Below are positions 1 through 8,407 of a DNA stretch of 64,000 nt, piece after piece. Below the pieces are notes generated by a model. That model had not been told where the DNA came from and did not search any database. It was given only the letters and a program-made list of their open reading frames with translations. The stretch covers positions 62,001 to 126,000 of the forward strand of contig NZ_PTJD01000010.1 in the NCBI RefSeq assembly GCF_002934625.1, in the 5' to 3' direction. The stretch is from Kineococcus xinjiangensis. GTDB taxonomy: Bacteria > Actinomycetota > Actinomycetes > Actinomycetales > Kineococcaceae. The stretch's first letter is position 1, and every line of letters starts with the position of its first letter. Made by a program: the position numbers and the translations under genes.

Positions 1-598
1 TCATGGCGAGGATCTTGAAGATCACCCGCTGTGCCGCGGCGATGGCCTGCAGCGGCCCCTCGCCGCGCTCGCCGAGTGCCTGGATCGCGAAGCCGACCAG
101 CAGGGCCACGAACAGCGCCTGCAGCACCTCGCCCTCCGTCAGGGCCGAGACGAGGGTGTCCGGGATGATCCCGAGGATGAACTCCGACGTCGACGCGGCC
201 TCCCCGGCCCGCTCGGCGCCCTCCCCGCGGATCTCCTCGGTCAGCTGCAGCTGCGTGGTGGGCAGGACGTTGCCCACCACCAGGCCGATGACCAGCGCGA
301 AGCCGGACATGACCATGAAGTACGCCAGGGCGATGCCGCCGACCCGGCCCACCTGGGCGGCCTTCCGCACGGAGCCGATGCCGAGCACGATCGTGCAGAA
401 GATGATCGGCGCGATCATCATCTTGACCAGGGCCACGAAACCGGTGCCGAGCGGCTTCAGCTCGCGGGCGAACGCGGGGGCGAGCAGGCCGATGGCGATG
501 CCGAGGGCCACCGCCACGAGGACGCTGATGTACAGGAAGTGGGTGCGGTCCTTCTTCGCCGGCGCGTTCGGGTCGGCGGGGCGAGCGGTAGCGCTCAC
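1..598 (-). CDS. dctA: C4-dicarboxylate:cation symporter (DctA-like), 5' part, cut by window edge
   Basis: Only the first 199 codons are present; the gene runs off the left edge (full members have about 430-460 residues). Family knowledge: these inner-membrane symporters import succinate, fumarate or malate with protons or sodium. Seen here: a short charged N-terminus, a first membrane helix at about residues 21-40, the conserved stretch MMIAPIIFCTI at about 60-70, a long hydrophobic segment at 86-109, an acidic loop at 118-138 and IIPDTLV at 144-150, all typical of the DAACS family. The GTG start is chosen because CAGGAGGAG lies just upstream. It is divergent from a DcuS/DcuR-type pair that is the obvious candidate regulator. 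Substrate is inferred; glutamate transporters of the same family cannot be fully excluded without the C-terminal half. Confidence 0.88.
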   Translation of the reverse strand, partial: MSATARPADPNAPAKKDRTHFLYISVLVAVALGIAIGLLAPAFARELKPLGTGFVALVKMMIAPIIFCTIVLGIGSVRKAAQVGRVGGIALAYFMVMSGFALVIGLVVGNVLPTTQLQLTEEIRGEGAERAGEAASTSEFILGIIPDTLVSALTEGEVLQALFVALLVGFAIQALGERGEGPLQAIAAAQRVIFKILAM

Positions 599-672
599 TG
601 TCTCCTCCTGCTGCGACGCCGGGCGCACTCCACTGTGCGTCCGGTCCTGCAGACCACTCTGAGGGAGAGGGT

Positions 673-2421
673 GTGACGGTGCCACGTTGTGCAACTTCCG
701 GTCACGGGCGGGCACTGCCCGCGGCCTGGCGCGCGCGGCGCACCGCACCCGCCGCACCCCGGTCCCGGCGGCGCGGCATCGCCGGTGCGGTGCTGCGCGC
801 CCAGCTCCTCGTGCTCGCCGTCCTCGTCCTCGGCGGCGGCGCGGGCGTCCTCTGGGAGGCACGGCAGGCGGAGGAGCGCGCCGCCGCCGCCCGCGCCTCC
901 GGGGTCGCCGCCACCGTCGCGCTCGCCCCCGCCGTCACCGCGGCCCTGCCGCTGGAGGGCGCCCCGCCCGCGGCGCGCGCCGCCGTCCAGCCGTACGCGG
1001 AGGCCGTCCGCCGCGCCACCGGCACCGACTTCGTCGTCGTCATGGGCACCGACCGCACCCGCCTCAGCCACCCCGACCCCGCCCAGATCGGCCGCACCTT
1101 CCTCGGCACCACCGCCCCCGCCCTGCGCGGGGAGGCGTTCACGGAGACCTTCACCGGCACCCTCGGGCCGTCCGTGCGGGCGGTCGTCCCCGTGCGCGCC
1201 TCCACGGAGGCCGACGCACCCGTCGTCGGCATGGTCGCCGTGGGCGTCACCCGCGAGGCCATCAGCCGCTCGTTCGTGCGGCAGCTGCCCGCCCTCCTCG
1301 CAGCCCTCGCTCTCGCCCTGCTGCTCGCCGCCGCCGGCAGCGTCTCGATCAGCCGCTGGGTGCGGCGCAGCACCCACGGGATGGAACCGGCCGAGCTGAC
1401 CCGCCTCTACGAGTACTCCGAGGCCGTGCTGCACGCCCTCGGCGAGGGCCTCCTCGTCGTGGACCGGCAGCAGCGGCTGCAGCTGGTCAACGACGAGGCC
1501 CGCCGCCTCCTCGCCCCGGCCCTCGACGACGCCGGGCCCGGCACGGCCGTCGAGGGCCTCCCGCTGCCGCCGGCGCTGCGCGCGCTGCTGCTCGAGGGGA
1601 GCGGGGCCAGCGACGAGGTGCTCCTCAGCGCCGACCGCGTCCTGCTCGTCGACCAGGCCCCTGCCGTGTGGGAGGGCCGGGTGCTGGGCAGCGTCACGAC
1701 CCTGCGCGACCACACGCGGCTGCGGGAGCTGAGCCGCGACCTCGACGAGACCCGCGACCTCGCCGAGGCCCTGCGCTCCCAGGCGCACGAGTCCGCCAAC
1801 CGCCTGCACACGGTCGTCGCGATGGTGGAGATGGGACGGACGGAGGACGCCGTGCGCTTCGCCACCGCCGAGCTGGACGTGGCCCAGAGCCTCACCGACC
1901 TCCTCGTCAGCGAGGTCGAGGAACCGGCCGTGGCGGCGCTGCTGCTGGGCAAGAGCGCCCAGGCCGCGGAGTGGGGGGTGGAGCTGCGGCTCGACCCGGC
2001 CACGTCGCTGACGACGGCTCCCGTGCCGGTCCGCGACCTCCTCACGGTGCTCGGCAACCTCGTCGACAACGCCGTGGAGGCCGCCCTCGCCGCCCCGGCA
2101 CCCCGCTGGGTGCGGGTGCTGCTCGCCGTCGAGGGGCCCGAGTGCGTGGTCGAGGTCGCGGACTCCGGGTCGGGCATCGCCGCCGGCGACCTGGAGGAGG
2201 CGCTGCGGCGGGGCTGGTCCCGCAAGGCGCAGCGGCTGCGGCCGGACCCGGTGCACGGGCACGGGCTCGGGCTGGCGCTCGTGGGGCAGGTGGTGCGCCG
2301 CCACGGCGGGTCGGTGAGCGCCCTGCCCGCGGAGCCGGGCGCGGGCAGCCGCGTGCTGGTGCGCCTGCCCGTCGCCGGCCAGGGGGCCGATGAGGGGGCC
2401 GACCAGGTGGCGGGTCCGTGA
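673..2421 (+). CDS. Sensor histidine kinase of the DcuS/CitA (C4-dicarboxylate/citrate) family
   Basis: A 582-residue membrane sensor kinase. Order of parts: arginine-rich N-terminus, membrane helix at about 38-60, an extracytoplasmic PDC-like sensor of about 145 residues, second helix at about 205-225, a PAS-like segment at 245-350, a SpoB-type dimerisation helix with the phosphorylated His in QAHESANRLH (His372), then an ATPase domain with N-box LGNLVDNAVEA (460-470) and glycine boxes DSGSGI and HGHGLGLALV. The His-x5-N-x-LH pattern is characteristic of DcuS/CitA/MalK kinases, which sense dicarboxylates or citrate. It overlaps the response regulator by 4 nt (GTGA) and lies divergent to the symporter, so induction of that transporter is the likely output. 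The GTG start follows GAGGGAGAGG; a second GTG three bases earlier is out of frame. Confidence 0.9.
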   Translation: MTVPRCATSGHGRALPAAWRARRTAPAAPRSRRRGIAGAVLRAQLLVLAVLVLGGGAGVLWEARQAEERAAAARASGVAATVALAPAVTAALPLEGAPPAARAAVQPYAEAVRRATGTDFVVVMGTDRTRLSHPDPAQIGRTFLGTTAPALRGEAFTETFTGTLGPSVRAVVPVRASTEADAPVVGMVAVGVTREAISRSFVRQLPALLAALALALLLAAAGSVSISRWVRRSTHGMEPAELTRLYEYSEAVLHALGEGLLVVDRQQRLQLVNDEARRLLAPALDDAGPGTAVEGLPLPPALRALLLEGSGASDEVLLSADRVLLVDQAPAVWEGRVLGSVTTLRDHTRLRELSRDLDETRDLAEALRSQAHESANRLHTVVAMVEMGRTEDAVRFATAELDVAQSLTDLLVSEVEEPAVAALLLGKSAQAAEWGVELRLDPATSLTTAPVPVRDLLTVLGNLVDNAVEAALAAPAPRWVRVLLAVEGPECVVEVADSGSGIAAGDLEEALRRGWSRKAQRLRPDPVHGHGLGLALVGQVVRRHGGSVSALPAEPGAGSRVLVRLPVAGQGADEGADQVAGP

Positions 2422-3188
2422 GCGCGCGGCCGGGCGGGACGGAGCTGCGGGTGCTCGTCGTCGAGGACGAGCCGCTGGTGGCCGAGGCGCACCGCGCCTT
2501 CGTCGACCGGGTGGCCGGCTTCCGGGTGGTGGCGGTGGCGCACAGCGCCCGCGAGGCGCTGGCCGCCCTCGGGAGCACCGCGCCGGGCGCCCGGAGCCGC
2601 GAGGACGGCAGCGGGGGCGGCAGGGCAGGGGTCGACCTCGTGCTGCTCGACATGGGCCTGCCCGACGCCGACGGCCTGCAGGTCCTGCGCGCGGTCCGCT
2701 CCGCCGGGGTGCCCGTCGACGTCATCGCCGTCACCGCCGCCCGCGACCTGCCCGTCGTCCGCGCCGCCGTGTCCCTCGGGGTGGTGCAGTACCTGCTGAA
2801 GCCCTTCACGGCCGCCGCCCTGCGCGACAAGCTCCTCGCCTACGCCCGGTTCCGGGACCAGGTCGTCGGCCCGCCCGCCGCACCACCGGCCGTCCTCGAC
2901 CAGGGCCGGATCGACGCCGCGCTGGCCCAGCTGCGGCCCCAGGCGCCGGAGCAGGCCGCCCGCGGCATCAGCGCCGGCACCCTGCAGCTCGTGGTGGCGG
3001 CCCTGCGCGAGGCGCAGGGCGGGGCCGGGCTGTCCGCCGCGGAGGTCGCCACCCGGACGGGGCTGTCCCGGGAGTCCGCCCGCCGCTACCTGGAGCACCT
3101 CGTCTCCACCGGGCAGGTGGGGAAGGTCCCCCGCTACGGCGGGCCGGGACGCCCCGAGACCGGCTACGTGCCGCGCACGCCGCTGTAG
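2418..3188 (+). CDS. Response regulator of the DcuR/CitB family
   Basis: 256 residues. N-terminal receiver domain with acidic pocket VVEDEP, phospho-acceptor Asp78 in LLDMGLPDADG, switch Thr in VTAARD and Lys in LLKPF; C-terminal part with a helix-turn-helix near LSAAEVATRTGLSRESARRYLEHL, as in CitB-type regulators. Partner of the kinase it overlaps. Oddity: between helix 2 and strand 3 (about residues 52-71) there is a Gly/Ser/Arg-rich insertion that ordinary receiver domains lack; it sits just before the phosphorylated Asp. Target is inferred to be the divergent dicarboxylate symporter promoter. Confidence 0.9.
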   Translation: MSARPGGTELRVLVVEDEPLVAEAHRAFVDRVAGFRVVAVAHSAREALAALGSTAPGARSREDGSGGGRAGVDLVLLDMGLPDADGLQVLRAVRSAGVPVDVIAVTAARDLPVVRAAVSLGVVQYLLKPFTAAALRDKLLAYARFRDQVVGPPAAPPAVLDQGRIDAALAQLRPQAPEQAARGISAGTLQLVVAALREAQGGAGLSAAEVATRTGLSRESARRYLEHLVSTGQVGKVPRYGGPGRPETGYVPRTPL

Positions 3189-3210
3189 GCGCCTGCCCGG
3201 GGCCTGGCCC

Positions 3211-3216
3211 TAGGGT
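3211..3216 (+). promoter_or_regulatory. -10 element TAGGGT, leaderless promoter of the SMP-30 gene
   Basis: TAGGGT ends 7 nt before the GTG at 3224 and no Shine-Dalgarno sequence is present, so the transcript probably begins at or next to the start codon. Confidence 0.6.
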
Positions 3217-3223
3217 GTGCGAC

Positions 3224-4096
3224 GTGTCGACGGCCTCGCAGCTCACGGACCCGGTCGCCTACCACGCGGAGGGGCCGTGCTGGTCCCCGCAGTGGGGAGG
3301 CCTGCGCTGGGTGGACATGCTCGCCGGGGACGTCCTCTCCCTCGGCGCCGACGGCAGCGTGTCCCGCGAGCACGTCGGCGACGTCGCGGCCGTCGTGCGG
3401 CCCCGCACCGGCGGTGGCGCGGTCATCGCCGTCGAGCGCGGCTTCGCGCTGCAGGAGCCCGACGGGAGCCTGCGCACGCTGCCCGAGCTGTGGGCGGCCG
3501 ACGCGGGCCTGCGCATGAACGAGGGCGGCTGCGACCCCGACGGGCGCCTCTACGTCGGCTGCATGGCCTACGACCAGGCCGAGGAGCGCGGCGACGGGCG
3601 CGGCACGGTGTACCGGCTGGACCCCGACGGCACGGTCGGCGTCGCCTGGAGCGGCGTGACCATCTCCAACGGCCTCGGGTTCAGCCCCGACGGCTCCCGC
3701 GCGTACTACGTCGACACCCCCACCGGCCGCATCGACGTCCTCGACTACGACAGCGCCGCGGGGCTGACCGGCCGCCGCCCGTTCGCGCAGGTCAACGACG
3801 ACGGCAGCAGCCACCCCGACGGCCTCGTCGTCGACTCCGAGGGCTACGTGTGGGTGGCGCTCTTCGGCGGGGGAGGGGTGCGGCGCTACGCACCCGACGG
3901 CACCCTCGACGGGGTGGTGGAGGTGCCCGGCGCCTCCCAGGTCACGGCGGTGACCTTCGGCGGGGAGGACCTGGACCAGCTCTTCATCACCACGTCGCGG
4001 GAGAACCTGCCCGACGACGCCGAGCCGGTGGCGGGCTCGCTGTTCACCTTCCGCCCCGGGGTGCGGGGCCTGCCGGTGCTGCCCTTCGCGGGCTGA
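3224..4096 (+). CDS. SMP-30/gluconolactonase-family sugar lactonase
   Basis: 290 residues, the usual length for the regucalcin/gluconolactonase six-bladed beta-propeller family, metal-dependent cytoplasmic lactonases acting on aldonolactones. Seen: EGPCW near the N-terminus (metal-binding Glu), RMNEGGCDPDGRLYVGCM in the middle, TISNGLGFSPDG (Asn and Asp ligands) and SHPDGLVVDSEGYVWVALFGGGGVRRY, all family signatures. The GTG start at 3224 is placed by the -10 box just upstream and matches where homology begins (DPVAYHAEGP). It stands alone between the two-component pair and a convergent MerR gene; the natural lactone cannot be read from the sequence. Confidence 0.85.
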   Translation: MSTASQLTDPVAYHAEGPCWSPQWGGLRWVDMLAGDVLSLGADGSVSREHVGDVAAVVRPRTGGGAVIAVERGFALQEPDGSLRTLPELWAADAGLRMNEGGCDPDGRLYVGCMAYDQAEERGDGRGTVYRLDPDGTVGVAWSGVTISNGLGFSPDGSRAYYVDTPTGRIDVLDYDSAAGLTGRRPFAQVNDDGSSHPDGLVVDSEGYVWVALFGGGGVRRYAPDGTLDGVVEVPGASQVTAVTFGGEDLDQLFITTSRENLPDDAEPVAGSLFTFRPGVRGLPVLPFAG

Positions 4097-4111
4097 GCGG
4101 GCGCCCGCCCG

Positions 4112-4144
4112 GACCGGGTGCGGCCCGAGGCGTCGGGCCCGGTC
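4112..4144. terminator. GC-rich hairpin between convergent SMP-30 and MerR genes
   Basis: GGCCCGA (4122-4128) pairs with TCGGGCC (4133-4139) around a GGCG loop, with a competing outer ACCGGG/CCCGGT pairing. No U-tract; probably a bidirectional terminator. Confidence 0.45.
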
Positions 4145-4154
4145 GGGGCCGGTC

Positions 4155-4190
4155 TCAGTCCGCGACCGGGCCTCAGTCCGCGACCGGGCC
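4155..4190. repeat. Perfect 18-bp tandem duplication over the MerR stop codon
   Basis: The 18-mer beginning TCAGTCCGCGACC occurs at 4155-4172 and again, without any change, at 4173-4190. On the minus strand each copy encodes the C-terminus GPVAD plus the TGA stop, so the gene now ends at the first stop and the second copy is a silent remnant. Confidence 0.9.
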
Positions 4191-4709
4191 CTGGGCGGGC
4201 CGGGTGGGCAACGGCGGCCCGTCCACGGGGACGGACGCGGCCTCGTCGTCGGTCCCGGGGGCGCGCGCGGCCGTCTCCGTGCGCAGCCGCTGCGCGAACT
4301 CCTCGGCCATCATCAGCCGGCGGCGCAGCTCCTCGACCCGCTTGTCGGCGGCCTCCCGGAAGGCGGCCAGCCGCTCCAGGAGCTCCTCACGGGTGGCCCC
4401 CGCCTCGAGGCGGCCGTCGAGGGCGTCGAGGGTCGTGAGGAGCTCGCGCATCTCCTCCAGGGAGAAGCCCAGGGGCTTCATCCGCTTGATGACGAACAGG
4501 CGGTAGAGGTCCAGCTCCGTGTAGAGCCGGAACCCCCCCGGGGTGCGCGCCGAGGGGGTGACGAGACCCATCTCGTCGTAGTAGCGGATCGTGCGCAGGC
4601 TCAGCCCGAGCCGTTCCGCCACCTCGCCGATCTGCATGCGGTCCGGGACGTCCACGGCGGATCCCTCCGAGTCGGCCTGCGACACGGCTCCCAACGCGGT
4701 CTCCGACAC
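4173..4709 (-). CDS. MerR-family transcriptional regulator
   Basis: 178 residues. N-terminal winged helix-turn-helix typical of MerR proteins (MQIGEVAERLGLSLRTIRYYDEMGL at about 30-54, then TPGGFRLY), followed by the FVIKRMKPLGFSLEEMREL helix and a long coiled coil (about 110-160) for dimerisation. There is no recognisable ligand-binding domain or Cys cluster, so the signal is unknown. The GTG start is preceded by GGGCGGGAG; ATG at the MQIGEV position is a possible internal start. The last six codons plus stop are duplicated in tandem just downstream. A -10 box and two palindromes lie in the 5' region and suggest autoregulation. Confidence 0.85.
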   Translation of the reverse strand: MSETALGAVSQADSEGSAVDVPDRMQIGEVAERLGLSLRTIRYYDEMGLVTPSARTPGGFRLYTELDLYRLFVIKRMKPLGFSLEEMRELLTTLDALDGRLEAGATREELLERLAAFREAADKRVEELRRRLMMAEEFAQRLRTETAARAPGTDDEAASVPVDGPPLPTRPAQGPVAD

Positions 4710-4741
4710 GTCTCCCGCCCTCCCTCCAGCCCTCCAGGGGG

Positions 4742-4776
4742 CCACTGCAGTGGGGCCGCGGCCCCACCTGAGCGTA
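4742..4776 (-). promoter_or_regulatory. MerR gene promoter/leader with two overlapping perfect palindromes
   Basis: On the minus strand TACGCT (4776-4771) is a good -10 box. Just downstream are TGGGGCCGCGGCCCCA (4751-4766) and CCACTGCAGTGG (4742-4753), both perfect palindromes sharing three bases. They would sit at about the transcription start and in the first 25 nt of the leader, a natural operator or hairpin position. Confidence 0.5.
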
Positions 4777-4854
4777 GTCGTCCGCGGACGACGGGTGGCG
4801 CTGTCGCGGCAGGCGCCACCCGCCCGGAGCCGCCGTCCCGGCACGGCTCGACGG

Positions 4855-4885
4855 CCCGGCCGCGCCGTTGACCGGCGCGGCCGGG
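4855..4885 (-). terminator. Hairpin terminator of the pyrophosphatase gene
   Basis: A 13-bp perfect stem, CCCGGCCGCGCCG (4855-4867) with CGGCGCGGCCGGG (4873-4885) and loop TTGAC, begins 5 nt after the ppa stop codon. Confidence 0.65.
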
Positions 4886-4889
4886 ACGG

Positions 4890-5390
4890 TCAGTGCCCCT
4901 GCTGCTTCAGCCGCTCCAGCGAGTTGCGGATCTCCGCCTCGGCGTCCTCGCGACCCACCCAGTGCGCGCCCTCGACGGACTTGCCGGGCTCCAAGTCCTT
5001 GTAGGTCTCGAAGAAGTGCTGGATCTCCAGCCGGTCGAAGTCGCTGACGTCGGTCAGGTCCTGGATCTTGAAGACGCGGGGGTCGCCCGCGGGCACGCAG
5101 AGGACCTTGTCGTCGCCGCCGGCCTCGTCGCGCATGTGGAACATGCCGATCGCGCGGCACTTGATCAGGCAGCCGGGGAAGGTGGGCTCCTCCAGGATGA
5201 CCAGCGCGTCCAGGGGGTCGCCGTCCTCACCGAGGGTGTTCTCGATGAACCCGTAGTCGGCCGGGTAGCGCGTGGAGGTGAAGAGCATCCGGTCCAGGCG
5301 GATGCGCCCCGACTCGTGGTCCACCTCGTACTTGTTGCGCTGACCCTTGGGAATCTCGATGGTGACGTCGAACTCCATGGGCTTGGTCAC
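4890..5390 (-). CDS. ppa: Inorganic pyrophosphatase (family I)
   Basis: 166 residues, normal for bacterial family I soluble pyrophosphatases, which hydrolyse PPi to two phosphates in the cytoplasm with Mg2+. Seen: [11 protein letters not shown] (active-site Lys and Glu), RYPADYGFI, the signature EDGDPLDA at about residues 55-62 with the metal-binding aspartates, and the C-terminal FFETYKDLE motif. The GTG start at 5390 is preferred to the ATG at 5378 because GAGGAGGAGC lies 6-7 nt before the GTG and too far from the ATG. Divergent from dacB with 175 bp between them; a hairpin terminator follows immediately. Confidence 0.96.
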   Translation of the reverse strand: MTKPMEFDVTIEIPKGQRNKYEVDHESGRIRLDRMLFTSTRYPADYGFIENTLGEDGDPLDALVILEEPTFPGCLIKCRAIGMFHMRDEAGGDDKVLCVPAGDPRVFKIQDLTDVSDFDRLEIQHFFETYKDLEPGKSVEGAHWVGREDAEAEIRNSLERLKQQGH

Positions 5391-5459
5391 GCTTGCTCCT
5401 CCTCGTCGACCCTGCTGGTCGCTCCGCCGTCCGGGGCGAGGGCCTCCTCGCTGGAGCGC

Positions 5460-5465
5460 TAGTGT
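5460..5465 (+). promoter_or_regulatory. Candidate -10 TAGTGT for dacB
   Basis: TANNNT hexamer in the divergent ppa-dacB spacer, about 100 nt before the dacB start. No clear -35. Confidence 0.3.
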
Positions 5466-5565
5466 CCCGCACGGGCGGAGCCTGTCCGAATCCGTGCCCT
5501 CCACGGCGCACGGCCCCCGCGGCGGGGGAGCGGCCCGCGCGGAGCGACGAGGGCGGGAGACGGCT

Positions 5566-7128
5566 GTGCCGGCGCACGGAGCACCCCCACCGGAGCAGCC
5601 CGCCGAGCCGCTGGCGCCCGAGGCCGCACCTCCCGCCGAGCCGCCCGCGTCGGAGGCCGAGCAGTCCGCGCCGGGGCCCACGGCGGAGGGGGCCCGCGTC
5701 CGCCGTCGCCGTCCCCTCGCCACCGCCCTCGGCGCCGCGGGCGGGGTGGTCCTCCTGCTCGCCGGCTACGCCGCCCTCGACGCCGCCGACGTCGCGCCCG
5801 GGCCCCTCACCCGCCGTTCCGCCCCCACCGCCGCCCCGCTGCCCACCGCCCCCGCCGCCGTGGTGCCGCCCACCGCGGCCCCGGCGGTGCTGCCCCCGCT
5901 GGAGGAGGACGCACCCGCGGCGTCGGAGGAGGGCCTCGCGGCCGTCCTGGGGCCCCTGCTCGCCGACCCGGCGCTCGGCCCGAGCGTGTCGGCCTCGGTG
6001 CTCGACGCCACGGACGGGCGCGCGCTGCTCGACGTGCAGGCCGCCGTGCCCCGCACCCCGGCCTCGACGGTGAAGGTCCTCACCGCGGCCGCCGCCCTGC
6101 GGGCCCTCGGCCCCGCCACGGTGCTGCGCACCCGCGTCGTCCAGGGCGCCGTGCCCGGCGAGGTCGTCCTCGTCGGCGGTGGCGACGTCCTGCTCGCCGC
6201 CGGCGCCGGCGACCCCGACCGGGTCCTGGGCCGCGCCGGGCTGGGGGACCTCGCCGCCGAGACCGCCGCGGCCCTGCGGGCCCAGGACCGGCCGGTGGTC
6301 TCCGTGCGCGTCGACGACACGGCGTTCCAGGGCCCGGGCCTCTCCGCCGGCTGGGCGCCCGGTGACGTCGGCAGCGGCTTCGTCGCACCCGTCTCCGCCC
6401 TCGCGGTGGACGCCGGCAGGCTGCGCCCGGCACCCGTCGCGCCGCGGCACCCGGACCCGGCGATGGCCGCGGCCGAGGCGTTCGCCGAGCGCCTGGCCGA
6501 GCACGGCGTCGAGGTCGCCGGCCCCGTGCTGCGCGCCCCCGCCCCCGCGGGCGCCGAGGAGCTCGCCGCCGTCTCCTCCGCACCGGTGGCCGAGCAGGTG
6601 GAGTGGATGCTCGCCACGAGCGACAACGTCTCCGCCGAGGCGCTGGGCCGCCTCATCGCCCGCGAGCGGGGCCTGCCGCCCACCTTCGACGGCGCCTCGG
6701 CGGCGGTGCGCGCGGAGGTCGCCGCCCTGGGGGTGCCGGTCGACGGCGTGCACCTCGTCGGCACGAGCGGACTGGGCCGCAGCAGCACGGTGCCCGCCCG
6801 CACGCTCACGGGCGTCCTCGCCGCGGCGGCCTCCGACGCCCACCCGGAGCTGCGGGCGACGCTCACCGGGCTGCCCGTGGCGCAGGCGACCGGCACCCTC
6901 GCGGAGCGCTTCGAGCAGCCCCCGGCCGCACCCGCGGCGGGTGTGGTGCGGGCGAAGACCGGCTCCCTCAACGGCGTCACCTCCCTGGCGGGGCTGCTGC
7001 GGACCACCGACGGGCAGCTGCTCGCCTTCGCCGTGATGGCGGACGCGGTGCCGTCCGGGGGGACGCTGGCCGCCCGGCGCGCCATGGACCGCATCGCGGC
7101 CGTCCTCGTGGAGTGCGGCTGCCGCTGA
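5566..7128 (+). CDS. dacB: D-alanyl-D-alanine carboxypeptidase/endopeptidase (PBP4, peptidase S13)
   Basis: 520 residues. Proline/alanine-rich cytoplasmic N-terminus, single membrane anchor at about 50-70, a Pro/Ala linker, then the serine-type penicillin-binding domain. Catalytic motifs are complete: S167-T-V-K170 (SxxK), S352-D-N354 (SxN) and K464-T-G466 (KTG), with the large insertion between the first two motifs that marks class C PBP4. The enzyme trims peptide side chains of peptidoglycan outside the membrane. The GTG start at 5566 has GGGAG upstream; the frame is open further 5' but without a better start. In actinobacteria dacB is commonly followed by the DUF2342 protein and tilS, exactly as here. 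Confidence 0.92.
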   Translation: MPAHGAPPPEQPAEPLAPEAAPPAEPPASEAEQSAPGPTAEGARVRRRRPLATALGAAGGVVLLLAGYAALDAADVAPGPLTRRSAPTAAPLPTAPAAVVPPTAAPAVLPPLEEDAPAASEEGLAAVLGPLLADPALGPSVSASVLDATDGRALLDVQAAVPRTPASTVKVLTAAAALRALGPATVLRTRVVQGAVPGEVVLVGGGDVLLAAGAGDPDRVLGRAGLGDLAAETAAALRAQDRPVVSVRVDDTAFQGPGLSAGWAPGDVGSGFVAPVSALAVDAGRLRPAPVAPRHPDPAMAAAEAFAERLAEHGVEVAGPVLRAPAPAGAEELAAVSSAPVAEQVEWMLATSDNVSAEALGRLIARERGLPPTFDGASAAVRAEVAALGVPVDGVHLVGTSGLGRSSTVPARTLTGVLAAAASDAHPELRATLTGLPVAQATGTLAERFEQPPAAPAAGVVRAKTGSLNGVTSLAGLLRTTDGQLLAFAVMADAVPSGGTLAARRAMDRIAAVLVECGCR

Positions 7129-7228
7129 GCCGGATGCGCCGCGCGGTGCTCCCGGGACGGCAGCGGCGGAGGTGGCTCCTGGTGCACCGGTGGCGCCTGG
7201 TGCGGGCGCGGCCGCCCTGCGCGGCGCG

Positions 7229-7234
7229 TAGCGT
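7229..7234 (+). promoter_or_regulatory. -10 element TAGCGT, leaderless promoter of the DUF2342 gene
   Basis: TAGCGT ends 6 nt before the ATG at 7241; no ribosome binding site lies between. Confidence 0.6.
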
Positions 7235-7240
7235 GACGGC

Positions 7241-8407
7241 ATGACAGCGGGCACGGACGGGCAGGACACCACCCACCCCGCGCACGGCGCAGCAGGGGCC
7301 GGCGCGGGCGCGACCACCGTGGCGGTGGGCTCCCTCGTCGACTTCGAGCTCGCCGCCCGCACGGCCGCCCGGCTGGTGCGCCCCGGCCCCGCCGTCAGCC
7401 GCGACGAGGCCGACGACGCCGTCGCCGCCCTGCGCGCCAGCGCCCTCGCCGCCGTCGGGCCCGTCGCGGAGGTCGCCCGCCTGCAGCGCGACCCGGACGT
7501 GGCGGAGGGCCCCGTCCTCGTCGTCGACCGGGCCTCCTGGGCCCGCGCCAACGTCGAGGGCTTCGAGGCCCTGCTCGGCCCCGTGCGGGTGCCGCTGCCC
7601 GAGCGGCGCGGCCCGCGTGCCGTGCCGCTGGACCGGGCCGCCGTCGCGGTGGGACGGCGCACCACCGGCGCGGAGCTGGGGGGCCTGCTCGCCGTCCTCG
7701 GCAGCCGCGTGCTCGGGCAGTTCGACGCGTTCTCCGGCGCGGACGAGGGCCGCCCCGGCCGCCTGCTGCTCGTGGCCCCCAACGTGCTGCAGGTGGAGCG
7801 GGAGCTCGACGTGCCGCCGGCCGACTTCCGGCTCTGGGTGTGCCTGCACGAGGAGACCCACCGCCTGCAGTTCGGGGCGAACCCGTGGCTGCGCGGCTGG
7901 GTGCTCGAGGAGGCCCGGAGCCTCGCCGCGGACCTCCTCGGCCAGCCCCGGGCCCTCGCCGAGCGCCTGCAGGACGTCGTCCGCCGGCTGCCCGAGCTGC
8001 TGCGCGGGGGCGACGACGGCCCCGGCACCGGGGTGCTGGACCTCGTGCAGTCGCCGAGCCAGCGCGAGCGGGTGCGCTCGATGGTGGCCGTGATGTCGCT
8101 GCTGGAGGGCCACGCCGACGTCGTGATGGACGACGTCGGCCCGCAGGTCGTGCCCTCCGTGGCCCGGATCCGCAAGCGCTTCACGCAGCGCCGCCGCGGG
8201 CGCGGCGGGCTCGACCAGGTGACCCGCCGGCTGCTGGGCCTGGACGCCAAGACGAGGCAGTACGCCGACGGCGCGCGCTTCGTGCGCGGGGTCGTGGCCG
8301 AGGTCGGCATGGAGGGGGTCAACGCGGTCTGGCAGGGGCCGCACACGCTGCCCACGCCCGCGGAGATCGCCGACCCGGCGGCCTGGGTGCGTCGCGTCCA
8401 CGGATGA
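7241..8407 (+). CDS. Zincin-like putative metallopeptidase, DUF2342 (F420-biosynthesis-associated family)
   Basis: 388 residues. The zinc motif HEETH is at residues 203-207 ([12 protein letters not shown]), with a likely third ligand in the conserved GHADVVMDD region. This is the DUF2342 family, found in actinobacteria and some other coenzyme F420 producers; substrate and true role are not established, and proteolysis is inferred only from the zincin fold. No signal peptide, so cytoplasmic. It starts just after a -10 box (leaderless) and its stop overlaps the tilS start (ATGA), so the two are co-transcribed between dacB and tilS. Confidence 0.85.
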   Translation: MTAGTDGQDTTHPAHGAAGAGAGATTVAVGSLVDFELAARTAARLVRPGPAVSRDEADDAVAALRASALAAVGPVAEVARLQRDPDVAEGPVLVVDRASWARANVEGFEALLGPVRVPLPERRGPRAVPLDRAAVAVGRRTTGAELGGLLAVLGSRVLGQFDAFSGADEGRPGRLLLVAPNVLQVERELDVPPADFRLWVCLHEETHRLQFGANPWLRGWVLEEARSLAADLLGQPRALAERLQDVVRRLPELLRGGDDGPGTGVLDLVQSPSQRERVRSMVAVMSLLEGHADVVMDDVGPQVVPSVARIRKRFTQRRRGRGGLDQVTRRLLGLDAKTRQYADGARFVRGVVAEVGMEGVNAVWQGPHTLPTPAEIADPAAWVRRVHG

